Shown piece by piece: positions 1 to 5,745 of a stretch of DNA of 7,954 bases. The position numbers and the translations under genes were made by a program. The notes beneath the pieces are model-generated. The model made no database searches. It saw nothing but the letters and a program-made list of their open reading frames with translations, and was not told where the DNA came from. The first letter of the stretch is position 1. Each line of letters starts with the position of its first letter. Origin of the DNA: UBA7359 sp964392105 (GTDB taxonomy: Bacteria; Pseudomonadota; Gammaproteobacteria; Eutrophobiales; Eutrophobiaceae); NCBI GenBank assembly GCA_964392105.1, contig CAYMPA010000132.1, positions 1-7,954 of the forward strand, written 5' to 3'.

Positions 1-653
1 TTGACCTGAGTGATGGTGCCGGACGTACTGGCACTCAGGCATTGGCAGGGACAGTAACGCTGAACGATATAACTGCTAATACGGTTACATTGGCCGGTGG
101 TATCGTGGACGGGACAGGTACTATTACAGGTACTGTTAATAATACCGGTGCCACCTTGGCGCCCGGAGCTTCGCCCGGAACCATTACTATCAATGGTAGC
201 TATGTTCAAGGTCCCGGTGGCAGTTTGGATATTGAACTGGGCGGGCTGACCCAGGGAGTGACTTATGACCTATTACAGGTGATTGGAGCACCCGGAACGG
301 CGAGTCTGGATGGCACTTTGAATATATCCTTGTTTGGTGGATTCACCGGAAATGTTGGTGATGTTTTCGATATCATCACCTCAGTTGGCGCGCTGGCTGG
401 GAATTTTTCGACGATTAATACCCCAACCGGTTACACATTTTCAAGTATATCAAATCCAAATTTTCTACAACTTACCTTACTCAGTGGGCCAGTAACAACT
501 ACAACTTCACAACCTGATAATAATCAAGTCATCGTTCTGAATGATTTTCAGGATGGACTGGGTAATGAAGAATTTACTTCTGGATCAACTCAATCTATTT
601 ATCCATTAAGAGAAGAAGAGGAAGAAGAAGATAAAGAACTTACTTGTCGATAA
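1..653 (+). CDS. C-terminal part of a large secreted beta-strand-rich (filamentous haemagglutinin / autotransporter-like) protein, 5' partial
   Basis: The frame is open from the left edge (first full codon at 3) to TAA at 651-653, so this is the 3' end of a longer gene; a TTG at 42 is merely in frame and I do not take it as the start. The visible 217 residues are rich in G, T, N, S, V and I, with alternating short beta strands. They carry the motif TLAPGASPGTITINGSYVQ followed by a GGSLDIELGG segment and a D-x-L-x-V-x-G pattern, which is the usual C-terminal passenger repeat of FHA-family and autotransporter-like surface proteins. The last residues are a run of glutamates (REEEEEEDKE) ending in LTCR, with one cysteine next to the C-terminus. 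No autotransporter beta-barrel or PEP-CTERM anchor is visible, so export through a TpsB partner is the likely route (inference). It probably belongs to the same TpsA family as the genes at 2579 and 6662. Confidence 0.8.
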   Translation, partial: DLSDGAGRTGTQALAGTVTLNDITANTVTLAGGIVDGTGTITGTVNNTGATLAPGASPGTITINGSYVQGPGGSLDIELGGLTQGVTYDLLQVIGAPGTASLDGTLNISLFGGFTGNVGDVFDIITSVGALAGNFSTINTPTGYTFSSISNPNFLQLTLLSGPVTTTTSQPDNNQVIVLNDFQDGLGNEEFTSGSTQSIYPLREEEEEEDKELTCR

Positions 654-701
654 ATTCAACCACTTAACGCACAGGATACAAAGAGAGTAAATATATTTTC
701 T

Positions 702-710
702 GTATTCAAT
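702..710. repeat. Target-site duplication, left copy
   Basis: GTATTCAAT directly abuts the left terminal inverted repeat of the 711-934 element and is repeated exactly at 935-943, abutting the right one. Removing the element plus one copy restores a plausible uninterrupted ancestral sequence. Confidence 0.85.
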
Positions 711-934
711 CACTGCTGTCCCGTTAATATACATGATTTATCGGGAAACATAGACTGCACCAACAACAGCGAGAACCGGATAATCAGGAGACATGAATGG
801 GGCATCATTTTCCATGACACGCTGTAAATACGTCCATGTAAGCTCGGATGCCGCATCCATGCGGCATACGGCCAAGGAAAACGACACCCAATTCATCCCG
901 CACTATGTGTGAGAAAGTTAACGGGACAGCAGTG
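711..934. mobile_element. MITE-like non-autonomous insertion element, 224 bp
   Basis: The element begins CACTGCTGTCCCGTTAA (711-727) and ends with its exact reverse complement TTAACGGGACAGCAGTG (918-934), giving perfect 17-bp terminal inverted repeats. It is bounded by a perfect 9-bp direct repeat GTATTCAAT at 702-710 and 935-943, a target-site duplication. No convincing reading frame lies inside, so it would depend on a transposase supplied elsewhere. The interior contains a short perfect hairpin (848-867). The parent IS family is not determined from this sequence; a 9-bp duplication fits several DDE-type families. The insertion sits between the end of the upstream adhesin gene and the promoter of the 1020 gene. 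The intact arms and duplication suggest it is not very old. Confidence 0.88.
848..867. repeat. Internal perfect hairpin of the MITE
   Basis: ATGCCGCAT and ATGCGGCAT are perfect inverted copies separated by CC, giving a 9-bp stem. No T-run follows on either strand, so it is not a Rho-independent terminator. It is best seen as a structural part of the mobile element. Confidence 0.6.
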
Positions 935-943
935 GTATTCAAT
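935..943. repeat. Target-site duplication, right copy
   Basis: Second exact copy of GTATTCAAT, immediately after the right terminal inverted repeat of the 711-934 element. Confidence 0.85.
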
Positions 944-950
944 ATAAACA

Positions 951-979
951 ACGACCAACTTACCGCTTTTCGATATAAT
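951..979 (+). promoter_or_regulatory. Candidate sigma70 promoter for the 1020-1620 gene pair
   Basis: A perfect -10 hexamer TATAAT lies at 974-979 in an AT-rich stretch. The hexamer 17 bp upstream (ACGACC, 951-956) matches TTGACA at only three positions, so the -35 is weak. The predicted start site is near 986, giving a leader of about 35 nt before the ATG at 1020. It lies just downstream of the MITE insertion, so element-borne sequence could influence it. Confidence 0.4.
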
Positions 980-1019
980 TAAATTAGTAAAATATAACGT
1001 AACTCTCAGCTTAATAAAA

Positions 1020-1232
1020 ATGCAGACAAAAAATCAATCCGATTATTCAATGATAAAAGAATCCATTTCTATCGATTCATTAACTGACGAAGTTAATGAA
1101 AAAGAATATTGGTTACAAAAAAACCCCTCTGAACGTTTGCAAGCACTCGAATTAATGCGACAAATTCTTTACGGCTATGATCCAACTACCACCAGACTTC
1201 AAAGACTTTTTGAAGTTACTGAACGCAAATAA
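1020..1232 (+). CDS. Small hypothetical protein paired with a nucleotidyltransferase (70 aa)
   Basis: A charged soluble protein with no signal peptide or membrane segment. Its centre, EKEYWLQKNPSERLQALELMRQ, and its end, LYGYDPTTTRLQRLFEV, match a recurring family of short proteins encoded immediately upstream of AbiEii/MNT-like nucleotidyltransferases (recalled pattern). The ATG at 1020 has no clear Shine-Dalgarno. An internal ATG at 1050, giving MIKESISIDSLTD, resembles the start of homologues and may be the true one. The 3' end overlaps the next gene by 56 bp in another frame, implying coordinated expression. The function is not known; a regulatory or antitoxin-like role for the downstream enzyme is inference from the pairing only. 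Confidence 0.75.
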   Translation: MQTKNQSDYSMIKESISIDSLTDEVNEKEYWLQKNPSERLQALELMRQILYGYDPTTTRLQRLFEVTERK

Positions 1233-1620
1233 TGTCAAATACCTATTAATTGGCGGTTATGCCGTTGGTTATCATGGGTATCCCCGTGCAACTATTGATC
1301 TGGATATTTGGGTTGCTGTTGACTCTGGAAACGCAAAAAAAATAATAGCGGTTCTGAATGAATTTGGATTTGACGATCCTGATATCACAGAAGGACTATT
1401 TTTGAATAAAGATCAAATTGTCCGTATGGGTCATCCTCCACTAAGAATAGAAATAATGACGGGAATATCGGGAGTAGAATTTGAAGAATGTTATTCTGAG
1501 AAAGTTGTAAACGAAATTGAAGGGATCGAAATCAATTTAATAAATTTAAAACATCTTAAAGAAAATAAAAAAGCTGCAAATCGACACAAAGATCTGGATG
1601 ATCTGGAACACTTACCCTGA
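1177..1620 (+). CDS. MNT/AbiEii-type nucleotidyltransferase-fold protein (147 aa)
   Basis: The sequence shows the hallmark of the DNA polymerase beta-like minimal nucleotidyltransferase fold: LLIGGYAVGYHGYPRATIDLD, with the GG pair at residues 26-27 and the metal-binding D-x-D at Asp41 and Asp43. A basic, acid-rich end with R-x-K-D-L-x-D (residues about 136-142) is typical of the small AbiEii/AbiGii-like or DUF6036-type members. The length of about 150 residues is normal, so the protein appears complete. Such proteins would transfer a nucleotide to RNA or protein; some act as toxins of abortive-infection systems, while many solitary ones are untested. The start at 1177 lies inside the upstream gene, but the N-terminus MIQLPPDFKDFLKLLN fits the family, so the 56-bp overlap looks real. 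No HEPN partner or AbiEi antitoxin is present. Confidence 0.82.
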   Translation: MIQLPPDFKDFLKLLNANNVKYLLIGGYAVGYHGYPRATIDLDIWVAVDSGNAKKIIAVLNEFGFDDPDITEGLFLNKDQIVRMGHPPLRIEIMTGISGVEFEECYSEKVVNEIEGIEINLINLKHLKENKKAANRHKDLDDLEHLP

Positions 1621-1719
1621 CAAAATAACTATAAGCTACATATCGCATGATTCATAAACAGTGCGCACGGAAAGTAAAGAGAACAACAAAGCTTTATTAC
1701 AATAATTTAATTTTATTTT
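1621..1719. other. Convergent intergenic gap between nucleotidyltransferase and higA-like genes
   Basis: An AT-rich spacer of about 100 bp where two transcripts meet. No clear stem plus T-run is visible. The T-rich tail (1707-1720) could help end transcription on the plus strand, but no stable hairpin precedes it. Confidence 0.35.
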
Positions 1720-2004
1720 TCAGGCTGCCCGGTGGACTTTTATGTCTACATGTTGGCCAATGGACGCCAACATATTGATAAGTCTGTCGATGGAACACTT
1801 CTCAATTCTGCCATTGATTACATCACTTAATCTGGGTTGCGTGGTACCCAGTTTTTGGGCTGCCTTGGTCTGAGTCAATCCAGAAGACTCCACATAATTC
1901 CGGATCTCTATCATCAATTGAGCTCGCAGTTTCATATTTTCACGTTCAACAGGATCGGCTTCCAATGCATCCCACACACTTTTGAATCTTTTTTTACTGG
2001 TCAT
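1720..2004 (-). CDS. higA: HigA-like antitoxin, XRE-family HTH protein (94 aa)
   Basis: A Cro/C1-type helix-turn-helix occupies about residues 43-66 (LTQTKAAQKLGTTQPRLSDV then INGR). The N-terminal part (SVWDALEADPVERENMKLRAQL) is typical of the HTH_37-type antitoxins that pair with Gp49/HigB-like RelE toxins. The gene follows the toxin gene with a 4-bp ATGA overlap (2001-2004), giving a toxin-first operon as in higBA. The product is expected to neutralise the toxin by direct binding and to repress the shared promoter upstream of 2327 through its HTH domain. It is complete, and its stop converges on the nucleotidyltransferase gene about 100 bp away. The symbol is family-level only. Confidence 0.85.
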   Translation of the reverse strand: MTSKKRFKSVWDALEADPVERENMKLRAQLMIEIRNYVESSGLTQTKAAQKLGTTQPRLSDVINGRIEKCSIDRLINMLASIGQHVDIKVHRAA

Positions 2005-2327
2005 GATTGATACCTTGCTATAAGTTTAACCAATGCCTTTCTGGCATGATCTATATCCTGCTGTGCTGTTCTTTGGGTCTTTTTCCTGAAGATGTGTAAT
2101 ACGTACACCGAATCCTTGAAACTGGCAATATAAATCACTCTATACTGACTTTTATGATGAATTTTAACTTCACGAACACCCTGTCCAACAGATGGCATAG
2201 GTTTCCAGTGCTGTGGATTATGACCTCGTTGTACATTGTCAAGTTGATATCCAATTTCTCGCCGAACAGTTTCAGGAAATTGACGTATTTCCTTTAATGT
2301 ATGTCCTATAAACTCAATCTCCTTCAC
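2001..2327 (-). CDS. higB: HigB/Gp49-like RelE-superfamily toxin (108 aa)
   Basis: The protein matches the phage-derived Gp49-like branch of the RelE/ParE fold. It has an amphipathic N-terminus LKEIRQFPETVRREIGYQL (residues 11-29), a WKPM element at 41-44, the strand pair VREVKI and YRVIY (51-56, 62-66), and the C-terminal FRKKTQRT signature (80-87) followed by a helix. Members cut mRNA on the ribosome and stop growth until the antitoxin is restored (family knowledge). The start is GTG at 2327-2325: this N-terminus aligns with the family and no ATG lies close upstream in frame. Predicted transcription starts within a few bases of this GTG, so the message may be leaderless. The gene appears intact, with the antitoxin gene overlapping its stop codon. 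Confidence 0.87.
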   Translation of the reverse strand: MKEIEFIGHTLKEIRQFPETVRREIGYQLDNVQRGHNPQHWKPMPSVGQGVREVKIHHKSQYRVIYIASFKDSVYVLHIFRKKTQRTAQQDIDHARKALVKLIARYQS

Positions 2328-2333
2328 AATGCA

Positions 2334-2362
2334 AGTATATCAAAAACGATATATTTTGTGAA
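2334..2362 (-). promoter_or_regulatory. Sigma70 promoter of the higBA-like operon
   Basis: Reading the minus strand, TTCACA (2362-2357, five of six consensus bases) and TATACT (2339-2334, five of six) are separated by exactly 17 bp. The expected start of transcription falls at 2330-2327, at or within 3 nt of the GTG start of the toxin. Confidence 0.65.
2336..2353. promoter_or_regulatory. Candidate HigA operator
   Basis: A perfect inverted repeat TATATC-AAAAAC-GATATA lies between the -35 and -10 of the toxin-antitoxin promoter and overlaps the -10. A second, wider pair, TTCACA (2323-2328) and TGTGAA (2357-2362), flanks it, covering the -35 hexamer and the start codon. This position is what autorepression by the antitoxin would need; binding itself is inferred. 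Confidence 0.45.
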
Positions 2363-2480
2363 ATCCATAGAAAATGGAGACATTCTATTTATTGCCCTGG
2401 GAGGTGGTACAAGTACCGCTGTTCTCAGTATTTCCTTATCAATATTACCTAAATTCAATCGACCTATTCGCCTCTTGCAT

Positions 2481-2522
2481 TTGATCTGGATCAATAAACC
2501 GGCCTCTTACAAGATTTATGAT
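2481..2522 (+). promoter_or_regulatory. FNR-type class II promoter of tpsA copy 1
   Basis: TTGATCTGGATCAA at 2481-2494 is a perfect match to the FNR/ANR consensus TTGAT-N4-ATCAA. A -10 hexamer TATGAT lies at 2517-2522, which predicts a start near 2529. The box centre (2487.5) is then 41.5 bp upstream, the standard class II activator position, and no good -35 is present, as expected for an activator-dependent promoter. Related regulators of the CRP/FNR family (Dnr/NnrR type, nitric-oxide responsive) use the same box, so the inducing signal could be low oxygen or nitrogen oxides. The identical arrangement recurs at 6564-6605. Confidence 0.7.
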
Positions 2523-2569
2523 TTACTGTTAGCCCGGTTGCGAACCAGAACAATAATATAGTCAGGCGA

Positions 2570-2589
2570 GGAGGTGACTTGGATCACCT
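2570..2589 (+). promoter_or_regulatory. Shine-Dalgarno folded into a start-codon hairpin, tpsA copy 1
   Basis: A near-perfect anti-16S sequence GGAGGTGA (2570-2577) precedes the TTG start at 2579. AGGTGA (2572-2577) is the exact reverse complement of TCACCT (2584-2589), and the 6-nt loop CTTGGA holds the start codon. The stem would hide the ribosome-binding site and present TTG in the loop. A strong site with a poor start codon and a local hairpin suggests translation is held back on purpose (inference). Also present at 6653-6672. Confidence 0.55.
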
Positions 2590-2926
2590 GAATCGTTGGA
2601 TAGCTCGAACTGCGGTATTGCTTCTGCTCGGCCCAGGTGCCGCCTTTGCCAATCCCAATGGCGCCCAGGTCGTTAACGGGCAGGTCAGTCTTGCGCATCC
2701 CGATCCGAATACCTTAAATATCACCAATTCCCACGGCGCTATCATCAACTGGCAACAGTTTTCAATTAATCACACTGAAGTCACCCGTTTCATTCAGCAG
2801 TCTGCATCAAGCGCCATCCTGAACCGTGTCGTCAGCCATGATTCCTCCTCTATTCTGGGTCAATTATTTTCCGATGAGCATGTGTTTCTGATCAACCTAA
2901 ACGGCATAGGATTTATTAACGTATAA
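2579..2926 (+). pseudogene. Truncated tpsA: signal peptide plus partial TPS domain (115 codons)
   Basis: Starts at TTG 2579 behind a strong ribosome-binding site. Residues 1-24 form a Sec signal peptide (basic n-region to R10, hydrophobic core TAVLLLLGPGAAFA, cleavage after AFA). The rest matches the front of the filamentous-haemagglutinin secretion domain: NITNSHGAIINWQQFSI, then SAILNRV, then GQLFSDEHVFLINLNGIGF. The frame ends at TAA just where family members continue through the GI-x-FG segment, whereas the sister gene at 6662 runs on for at least 431 codons. Differences from the sister are mainly synonymous up to residue 73, so the break looks recent. It may still yield a short exported fragment. 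The next gene begins 11 bp after the stop. A functional short protein is possible but unlikely. Confidence 0.8.
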
Positions 2927-2937
2927 ATCACAGAATA

Positions 2938-4980
2938 ATGGGAAAAGACTTCAGATCCATTTACACCCTTGAAATAAAGCACATTGTCATTGTAGTTTTA
3001 CTCGTTATCCTTTTCTGGAACTGGTATTCACAGAGAGGGGCAAGCGAACAAGAAGCAATTCCCTCATCGGTGCAGATGACACCTTTTACGCAAACTTTGC
3101 GGTTACATGCATATCAACCACCTGATAAACATGTCCAATCTCTTTTTAGGGCGCGCCGTACTTATTTTGACTGTGACGAACATATCAATAATCTTAGGAA
3201 ATGGTACGGAATAGAAATAAGGGAAGATGAAAAAATATCAGCAAACAAATATTTCAATCGCTACATAGTTGCGGATGTTAGTCCGGAAGATGTGGCTGTT
3301 TTAGTCTTATTATGTCAAACAGACAGGGGGCACTCACGCTTTGTAGATTGGATGTATTTACCTACGGAGAGTGTTCAAAATCATGGAATGGATTTGGCTC
3401 AATATCTGTTAAATGAATATGAGTTAGCAAAGAATACGCCGGAGGAAGCCGTAAGAAAAAACCCACTTGTCCGTTTTGGTTCCGTTGCCCGTTTTCCTAT
3501 TCGTCCATCGCAGCCATCAGTCACAAGTGAAGAAGAGAAGGCTCTGTTGGACGCTTATATCGCCAAGATGTCGAATCCTGCCTATTTCGAATCATATGAA
3601 AGACGTTCTTGCTGTGGTCAACAGAGATTTGCTGAAGAAAAACTTGTGCAAACTGCAATTGCGAAAATCACAGCAAATGTCAACGCACCTTCGGAAGTCA
3701 AGATATGGAAAATACCACTAATAAGAGCGAACAAACCGTCCATCGATGGCAAACTTCTTCCTGAAGAGTGGCGACATTCACTACAAATCCCGATCGGCAA
3801 GGAATCAAATACTGCGACGTTATATCTGCAATCCGATGGGGATTGGCTTTATATCGGCAGCAACGCTTCCAGTGATCAAAATCCCGATGGCCATCATGGG
3901 TTTTATTACTACAATCATATCGGGATTACACCACTACTGGAATACGTCAGAGTGAATATCAGCGGGACTCGCCATAAGTACCCGGTTGGGGGCCATTATT
4001 ATGTCAGTACTATAAGAGATTTTCGATATACCAATATTAAATGGCAAGGGATAGCACCGTTAGAATATGTTGGCCATTCTGGTATTACGAAGCATTCAAT
4101 AAAGGAAAGAGGTATTTACTTGGATTCATATGGCAGCGCGGTTTTTGATCAAAATTGGCAATACGAACTTGCCTTGTCACTGGGGGAGAGTGCCATTCAT
4201 ACAGGAGTACCCTTTACAGCAGTGATTAAAATTGAAGAACAATCTCGTGATTACAAAAATCGCAAAATTCACGGACAACTAGGACAATACGAAGGTCTCA
4301 AACAAGACAGATATTCAGCGTGGTTCGTTATTGAAGATAGCAAAAAAAATGATATGGGAAACATGTCAGCGCAAACGCCACCAAATCGGACATTATGGAA
4401 GGATGGTAGCGACATGCCATGGCCGGAAGCGATGGATGTAATGAAAACAGAAGCCTATGCGACTAATGGCAAACTCTATTTCGGTGCTTTTACATCTAGT
4501 TCTCCTTTAAAAACTATGGATACACTAATCGACGCTGGACTCAGGGCAGAAATCATTCCCTATGAAGTATTTATTGACACGGATAACAATCCGCAGACCG
4601 GTAGCTTAACACCACACACTGATGCGAAAGCAGGCTATGAGTACCGGCTTCGTTATCATATTGACGATTATCATGACAAACTGGACGAGTCATCGGATTC
4701 AAACAAGATGTTGAATATTTATAACGCTCTAAAAGAGTCGCTATCAGCCCAGGTTGAGGATCTTCAGACAGGTAAGATCTTTCAATCAAAAGCCAGATTC
4801 GGGAAGCTGGATTCTGATAAAAAACGTGGAGATTCTCAATTTCTCTCCTTCTCTATACCCTATGAGAAGCTGATCCTTTCAAAGGGTGATGTTATCAGGT
4901 TGTGTTTTTATGAGGCAGGACACAGCTATGACAATCCACAGCTTGCATTTTCGCCTGATCGTCAATTAACTCTAGACTGA
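2938..4980 (+). CDS. Membrane-anchored periplasmic protein with CBM9/DOMON-like segments, function unknown (680 aa)
   Basis: Not recognised as a named protein. A single hydrophobic segment (about residues 16-29, IVIVVLLVILFWNW) after a short basic N-terminus predicts a type II anchor with the bulk in the periplasm. Residues 45-250 show no familiar motif; a CC pair lies at 225-226. From about residue 265 the pattern PSIDGKLLPEEW followed by ATLYLQSDGDWLYIG is typical of CBM9/DOMON-like beta-sandwich domains that bind sugars, haem or other ligands. A second such segment near 542-680 contains YEVFIDTDNNPQTG and a strand-rich end. Extracytoplasmic ligand binding is inference from this fold. It begins 11 bp after the broken tpsA and ends 6 bp before the next gene, so it probably heads an operon. 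The start has only a weak ribosome-binding site. The DNA is visibly AT-richer than the tpsA sequences. Confidence 0.75.
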   Translation: MGKDFRSIYTLEIKHIVIVVLLVILFWNWYSQRGASEQEAIPSSVQMTPFTQTLRLHAYQPPDKHVQSLFRARRTYFDCDEHINNLRKWYGIEIREDEKISANKYFNRYIVADVSPEDVAVLVLLCQTDRGHSRFVDWMYLPTESVQNHGMDLAQYLLNEYELAKNTPEEAVRKNPLVRFGSVARFPIRPSQPSVTSEEEKALLDAYIAKMSNPAYFESYERRSCCGQQRFAEEKLVQTAIAKITANVNAPSEVKIWKIPLIRANKPSIDGKLLPEEWRHSLQIPIGKESNTATLYLQSDGDWLYIGSNASSDQNPDGHHGFYYYNHIGITPLLEYVRVNISGTRHKYPVGGHYYVSTIRDFRYTNIKWQGIAPLEYVGHSGITKHSIKERGIYLDSYGSAVFDQNWQYELALSLGESAIHTGVPFTAVIKIEEQSRDYKNRKIHGQLGQYEGLKQDRYSAWFVIEDSKKNDMGNMSAQTPPNRTLWKDGSDMPWPEAMDVMKTEAYATNGKLYFGAFTSSSPLKTMDTLIDAGLRAEIIPYEVFIDTDNNPQTGSLTPHTDAKAGYEYRLRYHIDDYHDKLDESSDSNKMLNIYNALKESLSAQVEDLQTGKIFQSKARFGKLDSDKKRGDSQFLSFSIPYEKLILSKGDVIRLCFYEAGHSYDNPQLAFSPDRQLTLD

Positions 4981-4986
4981 CTAATA

Positions 4987-5709
4987 ATGAATAACATATT
5001 TGAAAATATTAAAGACTTGGGTGAGTCAAACATACTGAATGGATTCTATGTAACATGGAACGACATTTTACCGATTCTGTTTATTATTATTGCTTTTTTT
5101 GTAGCCCGAAAAATTTATGAAGATAAGAGAAGCAATGACCTGAAGTCAGCGTCTCGCATGTTGGGATTATCCTTCGAAAAGAAAGGTTTAATCGAAATCC
5201 TCGAAAAATTTCAAGATTTACAGCTCTTTTCGTTTGGATATAAAAAACGTATCAGAAACATGATGTCCCAAAAAAGCAAAAATGCCGAGGTAATGATATT
5301 TGAATATAAATTCAGGTATAAGTCGGGCATCTATGGAAGCAGAAAGACTGAATTTCACTCATACTCTGTTATAGCCTTCTGCTCGTCAGAGCTTGATCTT
5401 CCAAATTTCCAATTACGCCCTGAAACCCTGTTTGACAAATTTTCTAGTGATATTGATTTTGACAGTCATCCGGATTTTTCGAAAACGTATTTACTCAAAG
5501 GCAAGGATAAAACAGCTATAAGGCGTATTTTCTCAGATCATGTACTCGAATATTTTGAGAAAAATCCGGTACTATATGTACAAGGCAGGGGCAATATTTT
5601 ATTTTGTTATCGTGAATCTGAGATTTTTAAGTTCAGGCTAAAACCAAAAAATCTCAGGGGATTCTTAGAAGAGGGACGGGGAATTTTTAGACTTTTCACC
5701 GAAGACTAG
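4987..5709 (+). CDS. Single-pass membrane protein of an uncharacterised family (240 aa)
   Basis: One transmembrane helix at about residues 26-40 (DILPILFIIIAFFVA) is followed by RKIYEDKR. The positive-inside rule then puts the large C-terminal domain in the cytoplasm. The domain contains FSFGYKKRIRNMM, an FEYKF strand, LPNFQLRPE, and DIDFDSHPDFSKTYLLKG at residues 155-172. I recall this last pattern from a widespread hypothetical family with Y-rich strands and a closing FLEEG motif, which is also present here (about 227-231). No catalytic residues are evident and the role is unknown. The ATG lies 6 bp after the preceding stop without a good Shine-Dalgarno, so translation is likely coupled to the 680-aa gene. 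Confidence 0.75.
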   Translation: MNNIFENIKDLGESNILNGFYVTWNDILPILFIIIAFFVARKIYEDKRSNDLKSASRMLGLSFEKKGLIEILEKFQDLQLFSFGYKKRIRNMMSQKSKNAEVMIFEYKFRYKSGIYGSRKTEFHSYSVIAFCSSELDLPNFQLRPETLFDKFSSDIDFDSHPDFSKTYLLKGKDKTAIRRIFSDHVLEYFEKNPVLYVQGRGNILFCYRESEIFKFRLKPKNLRGFLEEGRGIFRLFTED

Positions 5710-5745
5710 AACCATATATTCATGACGAGCTAGTAGAGAGTAGAG

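Larger units (their letters stand above)
2370..2639 (+). repeat. tpsA 5'-region repeat, copy 1
   Basis: Positions 2379-2639 are identical, base for base, to 6462-6722 (261 bp, offset 4083). The match extends left through GAAAATGGA (2370-2378 against 6446-6454) if copy 2 carries a 7-bp insertion, AAATCGG at 6455-6461. The perfect block covers upstream DNA, promoter, leader, ribosome-binding site and the first 20 codons. To the right, similarity continues through the TPS domain but with increasing, largely synonymous, differences until about 2917. Confidence 0.93.

Noticed and set aside
42..44. TTG at 42 as the start of the first gene
   Set aside because: The frame is open to the left edge and the protein is clearly a C-terminal portion without a signal peptide, so the start lies outside the window.
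848..867. Strong GC-rich hairpin considered as terminator of the upstream adhesin gene
   Set aside because: No T-run follows on either strand and it lies inside the MITE, so it is a feature of the element.
2301..2561. Plus-strand frame ending in LLARLRTRTII that is also present at 6423-6644
   Set aside because: The two copies are identical only because they lie in the 261-bp repeat; their N-terminal parts differ. The frame overlaps the FNR-type promoter and has no ribosome-binding site, so it is best read as non-coding upstream DNA.
2516..2698. Minus-strand frame of 60 codons, repeated at 6599-6781
   Set aside because: It is the antisense of the signal-peptide region of both tpsA copies and has no independent support.
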